From assembly GCF_000750635.1 (NCBI RefSeq), contig NZ_CCDM010000007.1, positions 120,497-184,496 on the forward strand: 64,000 nt of DNA, given 5' to 3'. Of this stretch, positions 16,705 to 25,230 are shown piece by piece. This DNA is from Oceanobacillus jeddahensis. GTDB lineage: Bacteria > Bacillota > Bacilli > Bacillales > Amphibacillaceae. Position numbers and translations under genes: made by a program. The notes under the pieces were generated by a model, which saw only the letters and a list, made by a program, of their open reading frames with translations, was not told the origin of the DNA and ran no database searches. Every line of letters starts with the position of its first letter. The stretch's first letter is position 1.

Positions 16705-17211
16705 CTATTCCTTAATGGACGTATCCAGATTTTTCAACAAGGCAACTGTTTCCTGATCATATGCAACAAGATAGACCATCATCTCATTTCGTAACAAAAA
16801 ATCACGAATTACCGAAACTGCAATTTTAAACGCCTGTTCTTTTGGATACCCATAAACACCCGTAGAGATAAGCGGAAAAGCAATACTCTCCAATTGATAT
16901 TCCTTCGCTAAATAAAGCGAATTTTTATAGCAATCTGCTAACAATTTCTCTTCATTCTCTTTTCCGCCATGCCAAACTGGTCCAACGGTGTGAATAACAT
17001 ATTTAGCTGGTAATTGATAACCTTTTGTTATTTTCGCCTGCCCTGTTTCACAACCGTCGAGAGTACGGCATTCTTCATATAATTTAGGTCCTGCTGCACG
17101 GTGAATGGCTCCATCGGCCCCGCCTCCTCCAAGCAATGTGGAGTTGGCAGGGTTCACAATAGCATCTGTATGGACTTTTGTTATATCATTATGAGTGATT
17201 TGAAATGGCAT
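16705..17211 (-). CDS. Macrodomain (ADP-ribose-binding) protein
   Basis: 168 aa, one macrodomain of the MacroD/YmdB type. Ligand-loop motifs are NPANSTLLGGGGADGAIHRAAG (residues ~21-42) and STGVYGYPKEQA near residue 117. It probably hydrolyses O-acetyl-ADP-ribose or removes ADP-ribose from proteins. The ATG after GAGGTGCTCTT is used; an in-frame upstream TTG would overlap the VOC gene. It lies 10 bp downstream of the VOC gene, so the two are likely co-transcribed. Confidence 0.9.
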   Translation of the reverse strand: MPFQITHNDITKVHTDAIVNPANSTLLGGGGADGAIHRAAGPKLYEECRTLDGCETGQAKITKGYQLPAKYVIHTVGPVWHGGKENEEKLLADCYKNSLYLAKEYQLESIAFPLISTGVYGYPKEQAFKIAVSVIRDFLLRNEMMVYLVAYDQETVALLKNLDTSIKE

Positions 17212-17221
17212 AAGAGCACCT

Positions 17222-17656
17222 CTATTCAAAGTCTTTACTCAAAATATCTACACGCTCTTCAAAAGATACCTCGCGGTGTACTTCATGTAACATCCACACA
17301 TATCCAAAACTATCTAAAAACATCGCATTGGAAATGCCCATCTCTTCTATTTTTGTGACAGGCTGAATCTCTGTTGCATTAGCAGCCATTGCTTTATCAT
17401 ATGTTTCTTGGATATCTGGAACCGTTACATTAAACCAAAAGGATTGCGGTTGGCCTTCTTTCGGTGCAAATAATTGATATTCCGGATTCTCATCAAGCAT
17501 GTGAAAACGTGTATCATAAATAGTGAATACCGCTTCGTTATTCCCGGTTTTAAAATTTGTTGCTTCTACTACTTCTACATCAAAAATAGACTTGTACTGC
17601 TCCAGCGCTGCTTTACTGTCTTTTACTACAAAATCAAATTCTACTCCTTGTAACAT
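17222..17656 (-). CDS. VOC-superfamily (glyoxalase/PhnB-like) protein
   Basis: 144 aa with the two beta-alpha-beta-beta-beta units of the VOC fold. DFVVKDSKAALEQYKSIFDVEV opens the first, and VPDIQETYDKAMAANATEIQP with DSFGYVWMLHEV lie in the second. The pattern is PhnB/YjdN-like, a group with mostly unknown substrates. The metal-ligand set is not convincingly complete, so enzymatic activity is uncertain. It is probably the first gene of a two-gene unit with the macrodomain protein. Confidence 0.8.
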   Translation of the reverse strand: MLQGVEFDFVVKDSKAALEQYKSIFDVEVVEATNFKTGNNEAVFTIYDTRFHMLDENPEYQLFAPKEGQPQSFWFNVTVPDIQETYDKAMAANATEIQPVTKIEEMGISNAMFLDSFGYVWMLHEVHREVSFEERVDILSKDFE

Positions 17657-17824
17657 TCAATAAACTCCCTTTCCATATATTTATCATTCCCTATATTATG
17701 TCACTTAGTTGAAACCAATCAATCTTAGGGTTTACTATATCCCTTTATTCATTTGAGGGCATTTATTCCAATTATAATTTATCCAAAAAATCAAAGATTA
17801 TCACATTTTGGAGAGCTGCCGACA

Positions 17825-17941
17825 TTATTGATTTTCTATCCACCAAGTGATGATATACGCTATCATTATCATAAATAATAATATTAATAGTCCTGCTGGA
17901 TTCCCCATTAAATTCCTTATAAGTATCATCTCCATAATCAT
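17825..17941 (-). CDS. Possible 38-aa hydrophobic peptide
   Basis: A complete frame of 38 codons: MIMEMILIRNLMGNP, then a 17-20 residue hydrophobic core LLILLFMIMIAYIIT, ending WWIENQ. This is the layout of a single-span membrane peptide. No good ribosome-binding site precedes any of its in-frame ATGs, and the best is a weak AAGG before the ATG at 17908 (27 aa). It sits alone in the 448-bp gap between the VOC gene and rlmCD. It could be a small membrane protein, a type-I-toxin-like peptide or chance. Confidence 0.3.
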   Translation of the reverse strand: MIMEMILIRNLMGNPAGLLILLFMIMIAYIITWWIENQ

Positions 17942-18104
17942 GATGCTATTATAATAAAAATGCACCTAAAACAAAATAAAGTAAAATAGAAATGCGACAA
18001 CTACCAAAAATACCAATTTGCGAGATGCATTTTATGAAATTAGAATTTGAACGCATTTTCGTTCATTTCTATAACTCCCTCGACTTCGATGTAAAACAGA
18101 CAGA

Positions 18105-19484
18105 TTACATTTTTCTCTCAAGCACTGTAACCACTTCACAATGTCCAGTATTTGGAAATAAATCCACCGGCTGTACTTCCTTCGCCTCATAACCGCCATC
18201 TTCCAAAATACGCAAATCCCGTGCCAGCGTCGAAGGATTACAAGAAACATAAACAATCCGCTTCGGTTTCATGGCCATCATTGCATCCAGGAATTCCTGG
18301 TCACAGCCTTTTCTTGGAGGATCGACAACTATGACATCTGGATCTAAGCCTTCTTTTTTCCATGTCGGCATCACTTTCTCAGCCTGTCCTACTGTAAACG
18401 TCACATTATTTATTCCATTACGCTCTGCGTTTTTCTTCGCATCTTCAATGGCTTCTGGAACGACTTCGATCCCATACACTTTTTTCGCTTTTTGAGCAAG
18501 GAACAGAGAAATTGTACCGATACCACAGTATGCATCAACTACTACATCATTTTCATCAATAGCAGCATACTCCAAAGCTTTATCATAAAGCACTTTTGTC
18601 TGAACAGGATTTACTTGATAAAATGACTTTGGTGAAATCGCAAAGGTAAGGTCGCCGATGGTATCGTGGATATAAGATGCTCCCCATAAAACTTTTGTCT
18701 TCTTCCCTAAGATCACATTTGTACGCTGATCATTGATATTCTGCACAATGGACTTGATAAATGGAAACTTCTCCCTCAGCTCCTCTATCATTCGTTCTTT
18801 GCCCGGAAGCTTAGCTGTACGGGTTACCAATACAACCATCATCTCTCCTGTAAAATGACCAGTTCGAATCATAATATGACGCAGCTCACCTCGATGTGTT
18901 TTTTCATCATAAGCTTGAACGCCATGTTTGTTCATTAAATGACGAATAAATGGAAGCACTTCATTCATAGCATGATTGTGGACGTAACACGTATCTTGAT
19001 TCTGTAAAATACGGTGACTTCTTTTTTGGTAGTAGCCTGTTATTAATTCGCCATTTTTTTCATCAACCGGAATTTGAATCTTATTTCGATAATGAGATGG
19101 GTCTTCCATACCGATGATTGGATGTACAGGAACATGCTCCAGATGAGCTATTTTTTTCATCACATTATGGACTTGGTTTTGTTTCATCTGTAATTGAAGA
19201 GCATAGCTCATATGCTGCAGCTGACATCCTCCGCAATAGACATGACAGGTTGGATCTACACGTTCAGGACTGGTTTTCGTTAATTCTAACAGCTTTCCGA
19301 AGCCATAGTTTTTATTTACTTTGACTACTTTTATAACCGCTTCTTCTCCTGGTAATGTCTTAGAGATAAATAAGGGATAGCCATCTACTTTCCCTACACC
19401 ACTTCCTTCATGAGTGATATCTTCAATCATGATGGTTAATTGTTCATTTTTCTGAACAGGGGTACTACCTGTTGATTTTGCCAT
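18105..19484 (-). CDS. rlmCD: 23S rRNA (uracil-C5) methyltransferase RlmCD (TrmA/RumA family)
   Basis: 459 aa. The N-terminal TRAM domain (about 12-70) is followed by a Fe-S cysteine cluster in DPTCHVYCGGCQLQH. The SAM-binding motif is DAYCGIGTISLFLAQ near residue 312. The catalytic Cys is in VSCNPSTLARDL near residue 415. The B. subtilis orthologue (YefA) makes m5U at two 23S sites. The second of two close ATGs is used because GAGGA then lies about 8 nt upstream. It neighbours dgkB as in B. subtilis. The 220-bp interval between the two genes holds the dgkB terminator. Confidence 0.92.
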   Translation of the reverse strand: MAKSTGSTPVQKNEQLTIMIEDITHEGSGVGKVDGYPLFISKTLPGEEAVIKVVKVNKNYGFGKLLELTKTSPERVDPTCHVYCGGCQLQHMSYALQLQMKQNQVHNVMKKIAHLEHVPVHPIIGMEDPSHYRNKIQIPVDEKNGELITGYYQKRSHRILQNQDTCYVHNHAMNEVLPFIRHLMNKHGVQAYDEKTHRGELRHIMIRTGHFTGEMMVVLVTRTAKLPGKERMIEELREKFPFIKSIVQNINDQRTNVILGKKTKVLWGASYIHDTIGDLTFAISPKSFYQVNPVQTKVLYDKALEYAAIDENDVVVDAYCGIGTISLFLAQKAKKVYGIEVVPEAIEDAKKNAERNGINNVTFTVGQAEKVMPTWKKEGLDPDVIVVDPPRKGCDQEFLDAMMAMKPKRIVYVSCNPSTLARDLRILEDGGYEAKEVQPVDLFPNTGHCEVVTVLERKM

Positions 19485-19666
19485 TGTCATCTTCCTCTAT
19501 TTTCATAATCGCTTTTATTTCCCTTATTTTATCATAGGGGTTTGAAAAACAACAACTGTTCTTGGTTGGTGGATATTTTCACGCCTATTCGGTCAAGGTT
19601 TATATCGTTTATTCCGGAACAGCGGGATCTTTTATAAGACAGTCAAGGATATTTTATCCCCATCAT

Positions 19667-19702
19667 AAAAGCCTCCAAACCATATAATGTTTGGAGGCTT
19701 TT
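19667..19702. terminator. Terminator after dgkB
   Basis: A perfect 14-bp stem AAAAGCCTCCAAAC/GTTTGGAGGCTTTT with an 8-nt loop, directly past the dgkB stop. It is symmetric enough to work on both strands. Confidence 0.8.
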
Positions 19703-19706
19703 ATAA

Positions 19707-20621
19707 TTATTCTAAGTCTTCTTGGTGATCGATAAAATCAGCTGGAACCATAAATTCAATATGTTCCTGAAGATTGAGAAATTCACCCGGCAACATCCCG
19801 CCATATTCCCCATCAATATTCAGCTGCATTTTATCTTCATTAGTCACTTTAATACGTTTTGCCTGTGTATAGATAATATTTTTACTTTTTAAATGCTCCC
19901 CTCGAAGGGCAAGGGACGCAATTTGAATAAATTCTGCAAGATTTGTTTTCTTTAAAATGAGAACATCAAAGTACCCATCATTTAAACGTGCATCGGGAGC
20001 AAGTTTTTCAAAACCGCCGACGGAATTCGTATTAGAGATTAGAAAAAGCATAATATCTTCTTCCAGAACATGTTCATCATACTCGATTTTAACATGAGCC
20101 GGTTTTAAAGATGGAAGCATTTCAATGCCTTTCATATAGTATGCTAACTGACCTAACATTGTTTTTAATTTGCTTGGGACATCATATGTTAATTCTGTCA
20201 GTTTTCCTCCGCCAGCAATATTAATAAAGTAATGCTCATTAGCTTTTCCAATATCTAATTTCATTGAGTTACCTTCTAAGATAACATCTACAGCTTTACT
20301 AATATCTCGTGGAATTTGAAGTGCTCTGGCAAAATCATTTGTTGTTCCAGCAGGTAATATAGCTAATTTGGGCCGATATTCCTTTTCGGCCACGCCATGA
20401 ACGACTTCATTAATCGTACCATCGCCGCCAGCCGCAACAATTAAGTCATAGCCTCTTTCTACAGCAGTTCTTGTTGCTTCGATCGCATCACCTTCACATG
20501 TGGTCGCATGTGCTGATGTTTCATAACCGGCTGTTTCCAGCTTTTCTAAAATATTTGGTAATTCCTTTTTGACTGCTTCACGTCCCGAAGTTGGGTTATA
20601 AATAATTCGGGCCTTTTTCAT
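19707..20621 (-). CDS. dgkB: Diacylglycerol kinase DgkB
   Basis: 304 aa, soluble DAGK-family lipid kinase. It phosphorylates diacylglycerol released during lipoteichoic acid synthesis, returning it to phosphatidate. Motifs are YNPTSGRE at the N-terminus, AAGGDGTINEVVHG (ATP/glycine-rich loop) near residue 65, and LPAGTTNDFARAL near residue 95. The C-terminal beta domain carries NIDGEYGGMLP. The ATG following GGGGAGGAAAGAAC is chosen over an upstream in-frame ATG. Confidence 0.93.
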   Translation of the reverse strand: MKKARIIYNPTSGREAVKKELPNILEKLETAGYETSAHATTCEGDAIEATRTAVERGYDLIVAAGGDGTINEVVHGVAEKEYRPKLAILPAGTTNDFARALQIPRDISKAVDVILEGNSMKLDIGKANEHYFINIAGGGKLTELTYDVPSKLKTMLGQLAYYMKGIEMLPSLKPAHVKIEYDEHVLEEDIMLFLISNTNSVGGFEKLAPDARLNDGYFDVLILKKTNLAEFIQIASLALRGEHLKSKNIIYTQAKRIKVTNEDKMQLNIDGEYGGMLPGEFLNLQEHIEFMVPADFIDHQEDLE

Positions 20622-21030
20622 GTTCTTTCCTCCCCATACGGTCCAGTCCATATTGCAAACTATTCTTTATAAGACACGTATAAATTAAAATGAACCTCGA
20701 TTATTGAGAGGTTTTTGCTTTACCGCATACATTGAAACTCAAATAAAATACATTTTATAAAAACATTTATATCGGAAATCCTCACTTATAAATATCAAGT
20801 GAAACTTTTCCTACGAAATAAACTCGTCTAATCCATATCATAGACTTTTTTGATATGTTTGAAAAGCAAAATGAACAAAAAATAACAGGCTTCCATTAAA
20901 TGTTACCTTTTTCGACAAGGATCATCAAAATTTTTTTGAGCTATTTTACATTGGATAGGCTGCCACAATTGTTTCTGCGACAGCCTTTCTATTAAACTCT
21001 ACCTATTCTTTTGTTCTTTATTTTTTGCGC
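20622..21030. other. Gene-free stretch between gatB and dgkB
   Basis: Two hairpins are visible. AACCTC-9 nt-GAGGTT with a T-run lies at about 20693-20717 on the plus strand. AGGCTG..CAGCCT lies at 20957-20986 near the gatB end and is a candidate weak gatB terminator. No coding frame or repeat family was recognised in the rest. Confidence 0.5.
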
Positions 21031-22461
21031 TTATCTCTTTTCAAGCTCTGCTGCAAGAATTTCATTCACAAGCGGCGGATTAGCCTGACCTTTTGTTGCT
21101 TTCATAATTTGCCCGACAAGGAAACCTTTTGCCTTTTTCTTGCCATCTTTGAAGTCAATAATAGATTGTTCATTTTGATCAAGAATTTCATTCACAATCG
21201 ACTTCAATTGCTCCGGATCAGAAATTTGAACTAAACCTTTTTCTTCTACAATTTTTTCTGGGTTACCACCATTTTCAACCAGCTCCGCAAATACCTTTTT
21301 CGCAATTTTAGATGAAATCGTTCCATCTTCAATCAATTTAACCATCTTCGCCAGTGCATCTGGTGTGATTGCCAGCTCTTCAATTTCTTTATAATGCTTA
21401 TTCATGTAGGCAGAGACTTCTCCCATTAACCAGTTAGATACTTGTTTAATATCTGCTCCATGGCCTACTGCTTCTTCAAAGAAATCAGACATCTGCTTGG
21501 ATGCTGTTAAAACATTCGCGTCATATTCAGATAAACCTAATTCGCTCACGTAACGTGCTCTTCTTGCATCTGGAAGCTCAGGAATTTCACTACGGATACG
21601 TTCCTTCCAAGCCTCGTCAATATATAGCGGTACAAGATCAGGTTCTGGGAAATAACGATAGTCATCCGAACCTTCTTTAACACGCATTAGAATCGTTTCT
21701 TTTGTTTTTTCATCATAGCGGCGTGTTTCCTGTAGAATCTCTCCACCGGTTAATAATACTTTTTCTTGTCGTTTTTCCTCAAATTCTAATCCTTTTTGCA
21801 CAAAGGAGAAAGAGTTTAAATTTTTCAATTCCGCTTTTGTTCCAAATTCTTCTTGACCGATTGGACGAAGCGAAATATTAGCATCACAACGCAGGGACCC
21901 TTCCTGCATTTTCACATCCGATACACCTGTATATTGAATAATATTTTTCAACTTCTCTAAGTATGCATAAGCTTCTTCAGGAGAGCGCATATCTGGTTCA
22001 GACACAATTTCAATTAATGGTGTTCCTTGACGATTGTAATCGACATAGGAATAGCCATCTTCCCCATGTGTCAGTTTTCCAGCATCTTCTTCCAGATGCA
22101 AACGGGTAATACCGATTTTTTTCTTCTTGCCGTTCACTTCAATTTCAATCCAGCCATGCTCCCCGATCGGCTGATCAAATTGTGAGATTTGGTAAGCTTT
22201 CGGATTATCTGGATAGAAATAGTTTTTACGGTCAAATTTAGTATCTGTTGCAATTTCGCAATTCAATGCCATTGCCGCTTTCATTGCAAAGTTTACTGCG
22301 TCTTCGTTTAAGACAGGTAATGTTCCCGGATAGCCCAGATCAATAGGATTGACATTGGAATTTGGCGCAGAACCAAATTCATTTGTACTCGGGCTAAAGA
22401 TTTTTGATTGTGTTTTTAACTCTACGTGTACCTCAAGTCCAATAATTGTTTCAAAATTCAT
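21031..22461 (-). CDS. gatB: Asp-tRNA(Asn)/Glu-tRNA(Gln) amidotransferase subunit B
   Basis: 476 aa, standard GatB length. It binds the misacylated tRNA and holds the kinase site that activates the Glu or Asp side chain. The N-terminus ETIIGLEVHVELKTQSKIF, the YPDNPKAYQISQFDQPIGEHG block and the C-terminal YqeY-like tail domain (from about 330) are all present. The start codon overlaps the gatA stop by one base, with GGGAGG in the gatA end, so the subunits are translationally coupled. Confidence 0.97.
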   Translation of the reverse strand: MNFETIIGLEVHVELKTQSKIFSPSTNEFGSAPNSNVNPIDLGYPGTLPVLNEDAVNFAMKAAMALNCEIATDTKFDRKNYFYPDNPKAYQISQFDQPIGEHGWIEIEVNGKKKKIGITRLHLEEDAGKLTHGEDGYSYVDYNRQGTPLIEIVSEPDMRSPEEAYAYLEKLKNIIQYTGVSDVKMQEGSLRCDANISLRPIGQEEFGTKAELKNLNSFSFVQKGLEFEEKRQEKVLLTGGEILQETRRYDEKTKETILMRVKEGSDDYRYFPEPDLVPLYIDEAWKERIRSEIPELPDARRARYVSELGLSEYDANVLTASKQMSDFFEEAVGHGADIKQVSNWLMGEVSAYMNKHYKEIEELAITPDALAKMVKLIEDGTISSKIAKKVFAELVENGGNPEKIVEEKGLVQISDPEQLKSIVNEILDQNEQSIIDFKDGKKKAKGFLVGQIMKATKGQANPPLVNEILAAELEKR

Positions 22462-23927
22462 TACTTGGCACCTCCCAGTTGAGGTCGTTTTGTATGATGT
22501 TCTGTTGCTTGTTCAAATGCATGAGCTGCACGATAAACTGTGCTCTCATCAAAGTAATTTCCGATAACCTGCAAACCGATTGGCAGCCCTTCTTCCGAGA
22601 AGCCGCAAGGAATAGAAATGCCAGGGACGCCTGCTAAGTTAACTGGAATGGTTAAAATATCATTCACATACATTGTTAAAGGATCACTTGTTTTTTCTCC
22701 AATTTTAAATGCAGGTGTTGGCGTTGTCGGTCCAACAATCACGTCATATTCTTTTAGAATTTTATCAAAATCATTTTTAATAAGTGTACGCACTTTTTGT
22801 GCTTTCTTATAATAAGCATCATAGTAGCCAGAACTTAATGCAAAAGTTCCAAGCATAATACGACGTTTTACTTCATCACCGAAACCTTCACTACGAGATT
22901 TCACGAACATATCCAACATATTTTCTGCATTCTCTGAACGGACACCATAGCGAACTCCGTCAAAACGTGCTAAGTTCGCTGAAGCTTCAGAGGATGATAA
23001 TAAGTAATAGGTTGAAAGAGCATATTTAGAATGTGGCAAGGATACTTCTTCCCACGTTGCACCAAGCGTTTCATAGACTTTTAGTGCTTCTAAAACAGCG
23101 TTTTTTACTTCTTCCGAAACGCCTTCTGCCAAGTATTCTTTAGGAACAGCGATTTTTAAACCTTTCACATCGCCTGTTAATGCCTCGGTATATGCAGGAA
23201 CTTCTACGTCAGCACTTGTAGAATCCATTTTATCATGCCCGGCAATTACTTCCAGTACCCGTGCATTATCCTCTACTGTACGCGTTATTGGACCAATTTG
23301 GTCTAAGGAAGATGCGAAGGCAACCAGACCAAAACGAGATACACGGCCATAAGTTGGCTTCATACCAACAACGCCACAAAACGCTGCAGGCTGACGAATC
23401 GACCCGCCTGTATCCGAACCAAGTGAGAATAATACTTCACCGGCTGCTACTGCTGCTGCAGAGCCGCCGCTGGAACCACCGGGAACGTGCGTTGTATTCC
23501 AAGGATTACGCGTAGGCTCATAGCCGGAATTTTCATTGGAAGAGCCCATTGCAAATTCATCCATATTTAATTTACCAACAGCTACCGGTTTTTCAGCGTT
23601 CAACTTTTCAACAACCGTTGCATCATATAAAGGATCATTAAAGTTATCCAGAAGCTGACTTGCACATGTTGTACGAAGTCCTTTTGTGACGATATTATCT
23701 TTAATGCCTGCAGGAATACCAAACAAGATCCCGGATTTATCTTCCTGCTTATCCAGTTCTCTTGCTTTTTCTAATGCTTTTTCTTCATCGAGTGTTAAGA
23801 ATGCATGTACATCCCCATCCACTTTTTTAATTTGCTCATAAGATTCTTTTACTAAATCTTCTACAGTAATCTCTTGATTATGTAATTTTGCTTCTAATTC
23901 TTTTATTGTATAGTCAAATAAAGACAT
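22461..23927 (-). CDS. gatA: Asp-tRNA(Asn)/Glu-tRNA(Gln) amidotransferase subunit A
   Basis: 488 aa, amidase-signature enzyme that releases ammonia from glutamine for transamidation of misacylated tRNA. The Gly/Ser-rich signature GGSSGGSAAAVAAGEV carries the catalytic cis-Ser and, with VGKLNMDEFAMGSS and SDTGGSIRQPAAFCG, gives the Lys-Ser-Ser triad (Lys is in PAGIKDN near residue 79). The ATG with AAAGGAGGG about 9 nt upstream is chosen; an upstream in-frame extension would run into gatC. It is the middle gene of gatCAB. Confidence 0.97.
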   Translation of the reverse strand: MSLFDYTIKELEAKLHNQEITVEDLVKESYEQIKKVDGDVHAFLTLDEEKALEKARELDKQEDKSGILFGIPAGIKDNIVTKGLRTTCASQLLDNFNDPLYDATVVEKLNAEKPVAVGKLNMDEFAMGSSNENSGYEPTRNPWNTTHVPGGSSGGSAAAVAAGEVLFSLGSDTGGSIRQPAAFCGVVGMKPTYGRVSRFGLVAFASSLDQIGPITRTVEDNARVLEVIAGHDKMDSTSADVEVPAYTEALTGDVKGLKIAVPKEYLAEGVSEEVKNAVLEALKVYETLGATWEEVSLPHSKYALSTYYLLSSSEASANLARFDGVRYGVRSENAENMLDMFVKSRSEGFGDEVKRRIMLGTFALSSGYYDAYYKKAQKVRTLIKNDFDKILKEYDVIVGPTTPTPAFKIGEKTSDPLTMYVNDILTIPVNLAGVPGISIPCGFSEEGLPIGLQVIGNYFDESTVYRAAHAFEQATEHHTKRPQLGGAK

Positions 23928-23944
23928 GAATCTTATTCCCTCCT

Positions 23945-24235
23945 TTATTCTAAAATGGATGGCACGCGAATTTGTCCATCTTTTTGATCTGGAGCATTCT
24001 TTAATGCTTCCTCTTGCGTAATCCATTTTTTAGGCTCATCTTTACGCATCACATTTTTTAAGTCTAACACATGTGTTGTTGGCTTTACGTTCTCTGTATC
24101 TAATTCATTCAGCTGCTCAGCATATTCAATGATTGCACTCAGCTCCGTTGCCATTTGTTCAACAGATTCATCATCAAATTCTAAGCGTGCAAGATTAGCT
24201 ACATGTTTTACTTGCTCTTTTGAAATCTCTGCCAT
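23945..24235 (-). CDS. gatC: Asp-tRNA(Asn)/Glu-tRNA(Gln) amidotransferase subunit C
   Basis: 96 aa. This small subunit wraps around GatA and stabilises the GatAB interface. The helical N-terminus EQVKHVANLARLEFDDES and the tail motif MRKDEPK are characteristic. The ATG after GGAGGTTAAACGA is used; a TTG five codons upstream would sit on the ribosome-binding site itself. It is the first gene of the operon. Confidence 0.95.
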   Translation of the reverse strand: MAEISKEQVKHVANLARLEFDDESVEQMATELSAIIEYAEQLNELDTENVKPTTHVLDLKNVMRKDEPKKWITQEEALKNAPDQKDGQIRVPSILE

Positions 24236-24500
24236 TCGTTTAACCTCCAAAATTTCAGCATTTATATTTTATAATATGCTACCGCGATAGCACATATATT
24301 CCAGCATAAGTTTATCTTTCATTTTTTACATTCATCAAAATAATATTATACCATTTTTGAGATATGTTTGATATTATTATTGCTAGCATTTTTGCTAGCA
24401 ATTGGAGATTGGTCTGGGCTGTGGCTCCGATTACTCGACCTATTAATATCGCTGCACTTATGATAATAGCAAAATAAACTTACACAAGGCAAGTTTATAA
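24236..24500. other. Gap upstream of gatC
   Basis: Contains a palindrome TGCTA-TCGCGG-TAGCA near 24278 followed on the minus strand by an AT-rich TATTATAAAA, probably part of the gatC promoter. A perfect hairpin ATTGCTAGC-6 nt-GCTAGCAAT lies at 24380-24403. A plus-strand 37-codon frame (24364-24477, starting MFDIIIASIFASNW) has only a weak ribosome-binding site and is not called as a gene. Confidence 0.4.
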
Positions 24501-25139
24501 CTCCATTTTCGCACTTAATAATAAGCATATATATCTTGTCATTCCAGGATGAGCATGTTCTTCATTACCATCCTTGCTTTTAATTAAATCAGCTTTTTTG
24601 AACGAATGACAGCGTATAGCTCCCACTCCAGCCAACCACTCCGCTCTGATAGGATTCTCAAGCAAATGAAAGAAATAACATCCTGTTGATTTGGATGAAA
24701 TAGTATCTCTACCGCTTGATAACACGATCATTCCTTTATTTCAAATGATTAGTTTAGCAGTTCGAATCAAAACAGCATGGATAGTTAACATCAGGAATAA
24801 CTTTCATGCACAAAATGAAATCATTGCTGAACATTTTTACCATCCACTACAAAATTCTCTTCTGTCTGATTTACCTTTTATTTGTTCAGCTATTTCACGT
24901 ATAGAATACCTTAACTAGCGGAGGCGGAACGTTTTGACTCCTGTGGGATCAGCACCATCTGAAGATCCACTTTTGCCAAGTGCTCTTCTTGGCAAAAGTT
25001 AGCTGAAGAGCGTGCCCCTAGGAAAGCAAAACGGGCCGCCGCAGCGGTGCCTTACACTTCTCCTTCTCTTCTTTTTTAAAGGAACTACCAACTCTTATTT
25101 CTATAGAAATAAAGTTTCTTTTTAATACGCGTAAGTTGA
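24501..25139. repeat. Repeat family B, copy 1 (inverted relative to copies 2 and 3)
   Basis: 639 bp. It matches copy 3 (56744-57453) along its length in the opposite orientation. The right end, ending GTAAGTTGA, mirrors the TCAACTTTCGCAC terminal repeat. It carries a large stem, GCGGAGGCGGAACGTTTTG pairing with CAAAACGGGCCGCCGCAGC, that encloses a perfect hairpin ACTTTTGCCAAG/CTTGGCAAAAGT (about 24967-24997). The short frames inside are not conserved between copies. No transposase is present. Confidence 0.8.
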
Positions 25140-25162
25140 ATTTATAACATTTTACATACAAA

Positions 25163-25215
25163 AAAACCAAGTTATTCTATAATTTTCAATTAACATTATA
25201 GAATAACTTGGTTTT
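25163..25215 (-). terminator. Terminator after the HTH-TPR regulator gene
   Basis: A perfect 19-bp stem AAAACCAAGTTATTCTATA and complement. It stands 16 bp beyond the regulator stop codon, which leaves no room for a downstream signal-peptide gene. Confidence 0.85.
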
Positions 25216-25230
25216 AGACACGAAAAAATT

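Noticed and set aside
24364..24477. 37-codon frame MFDIIIASIFASNW.. before repeat B copy 1
   Set aside because: Weak ribosome-binding site, overlaps a perfect hairpin, no support for translation.
24495..24918. Overlapping plus and minus frames in repeat B copy 1 that might be a transposase remnant
   Set aside because: Copy 3 has frameshifts and stops in the same places, and neither translation has transposase motifs.
24941..25030. CRISPR-like repeat array within the hairpin-rich part of repeat B
   Set aside because: The repeated words are inverted pairs of a stem-loop, not direct repeats with spacers, and no cas genes are present.
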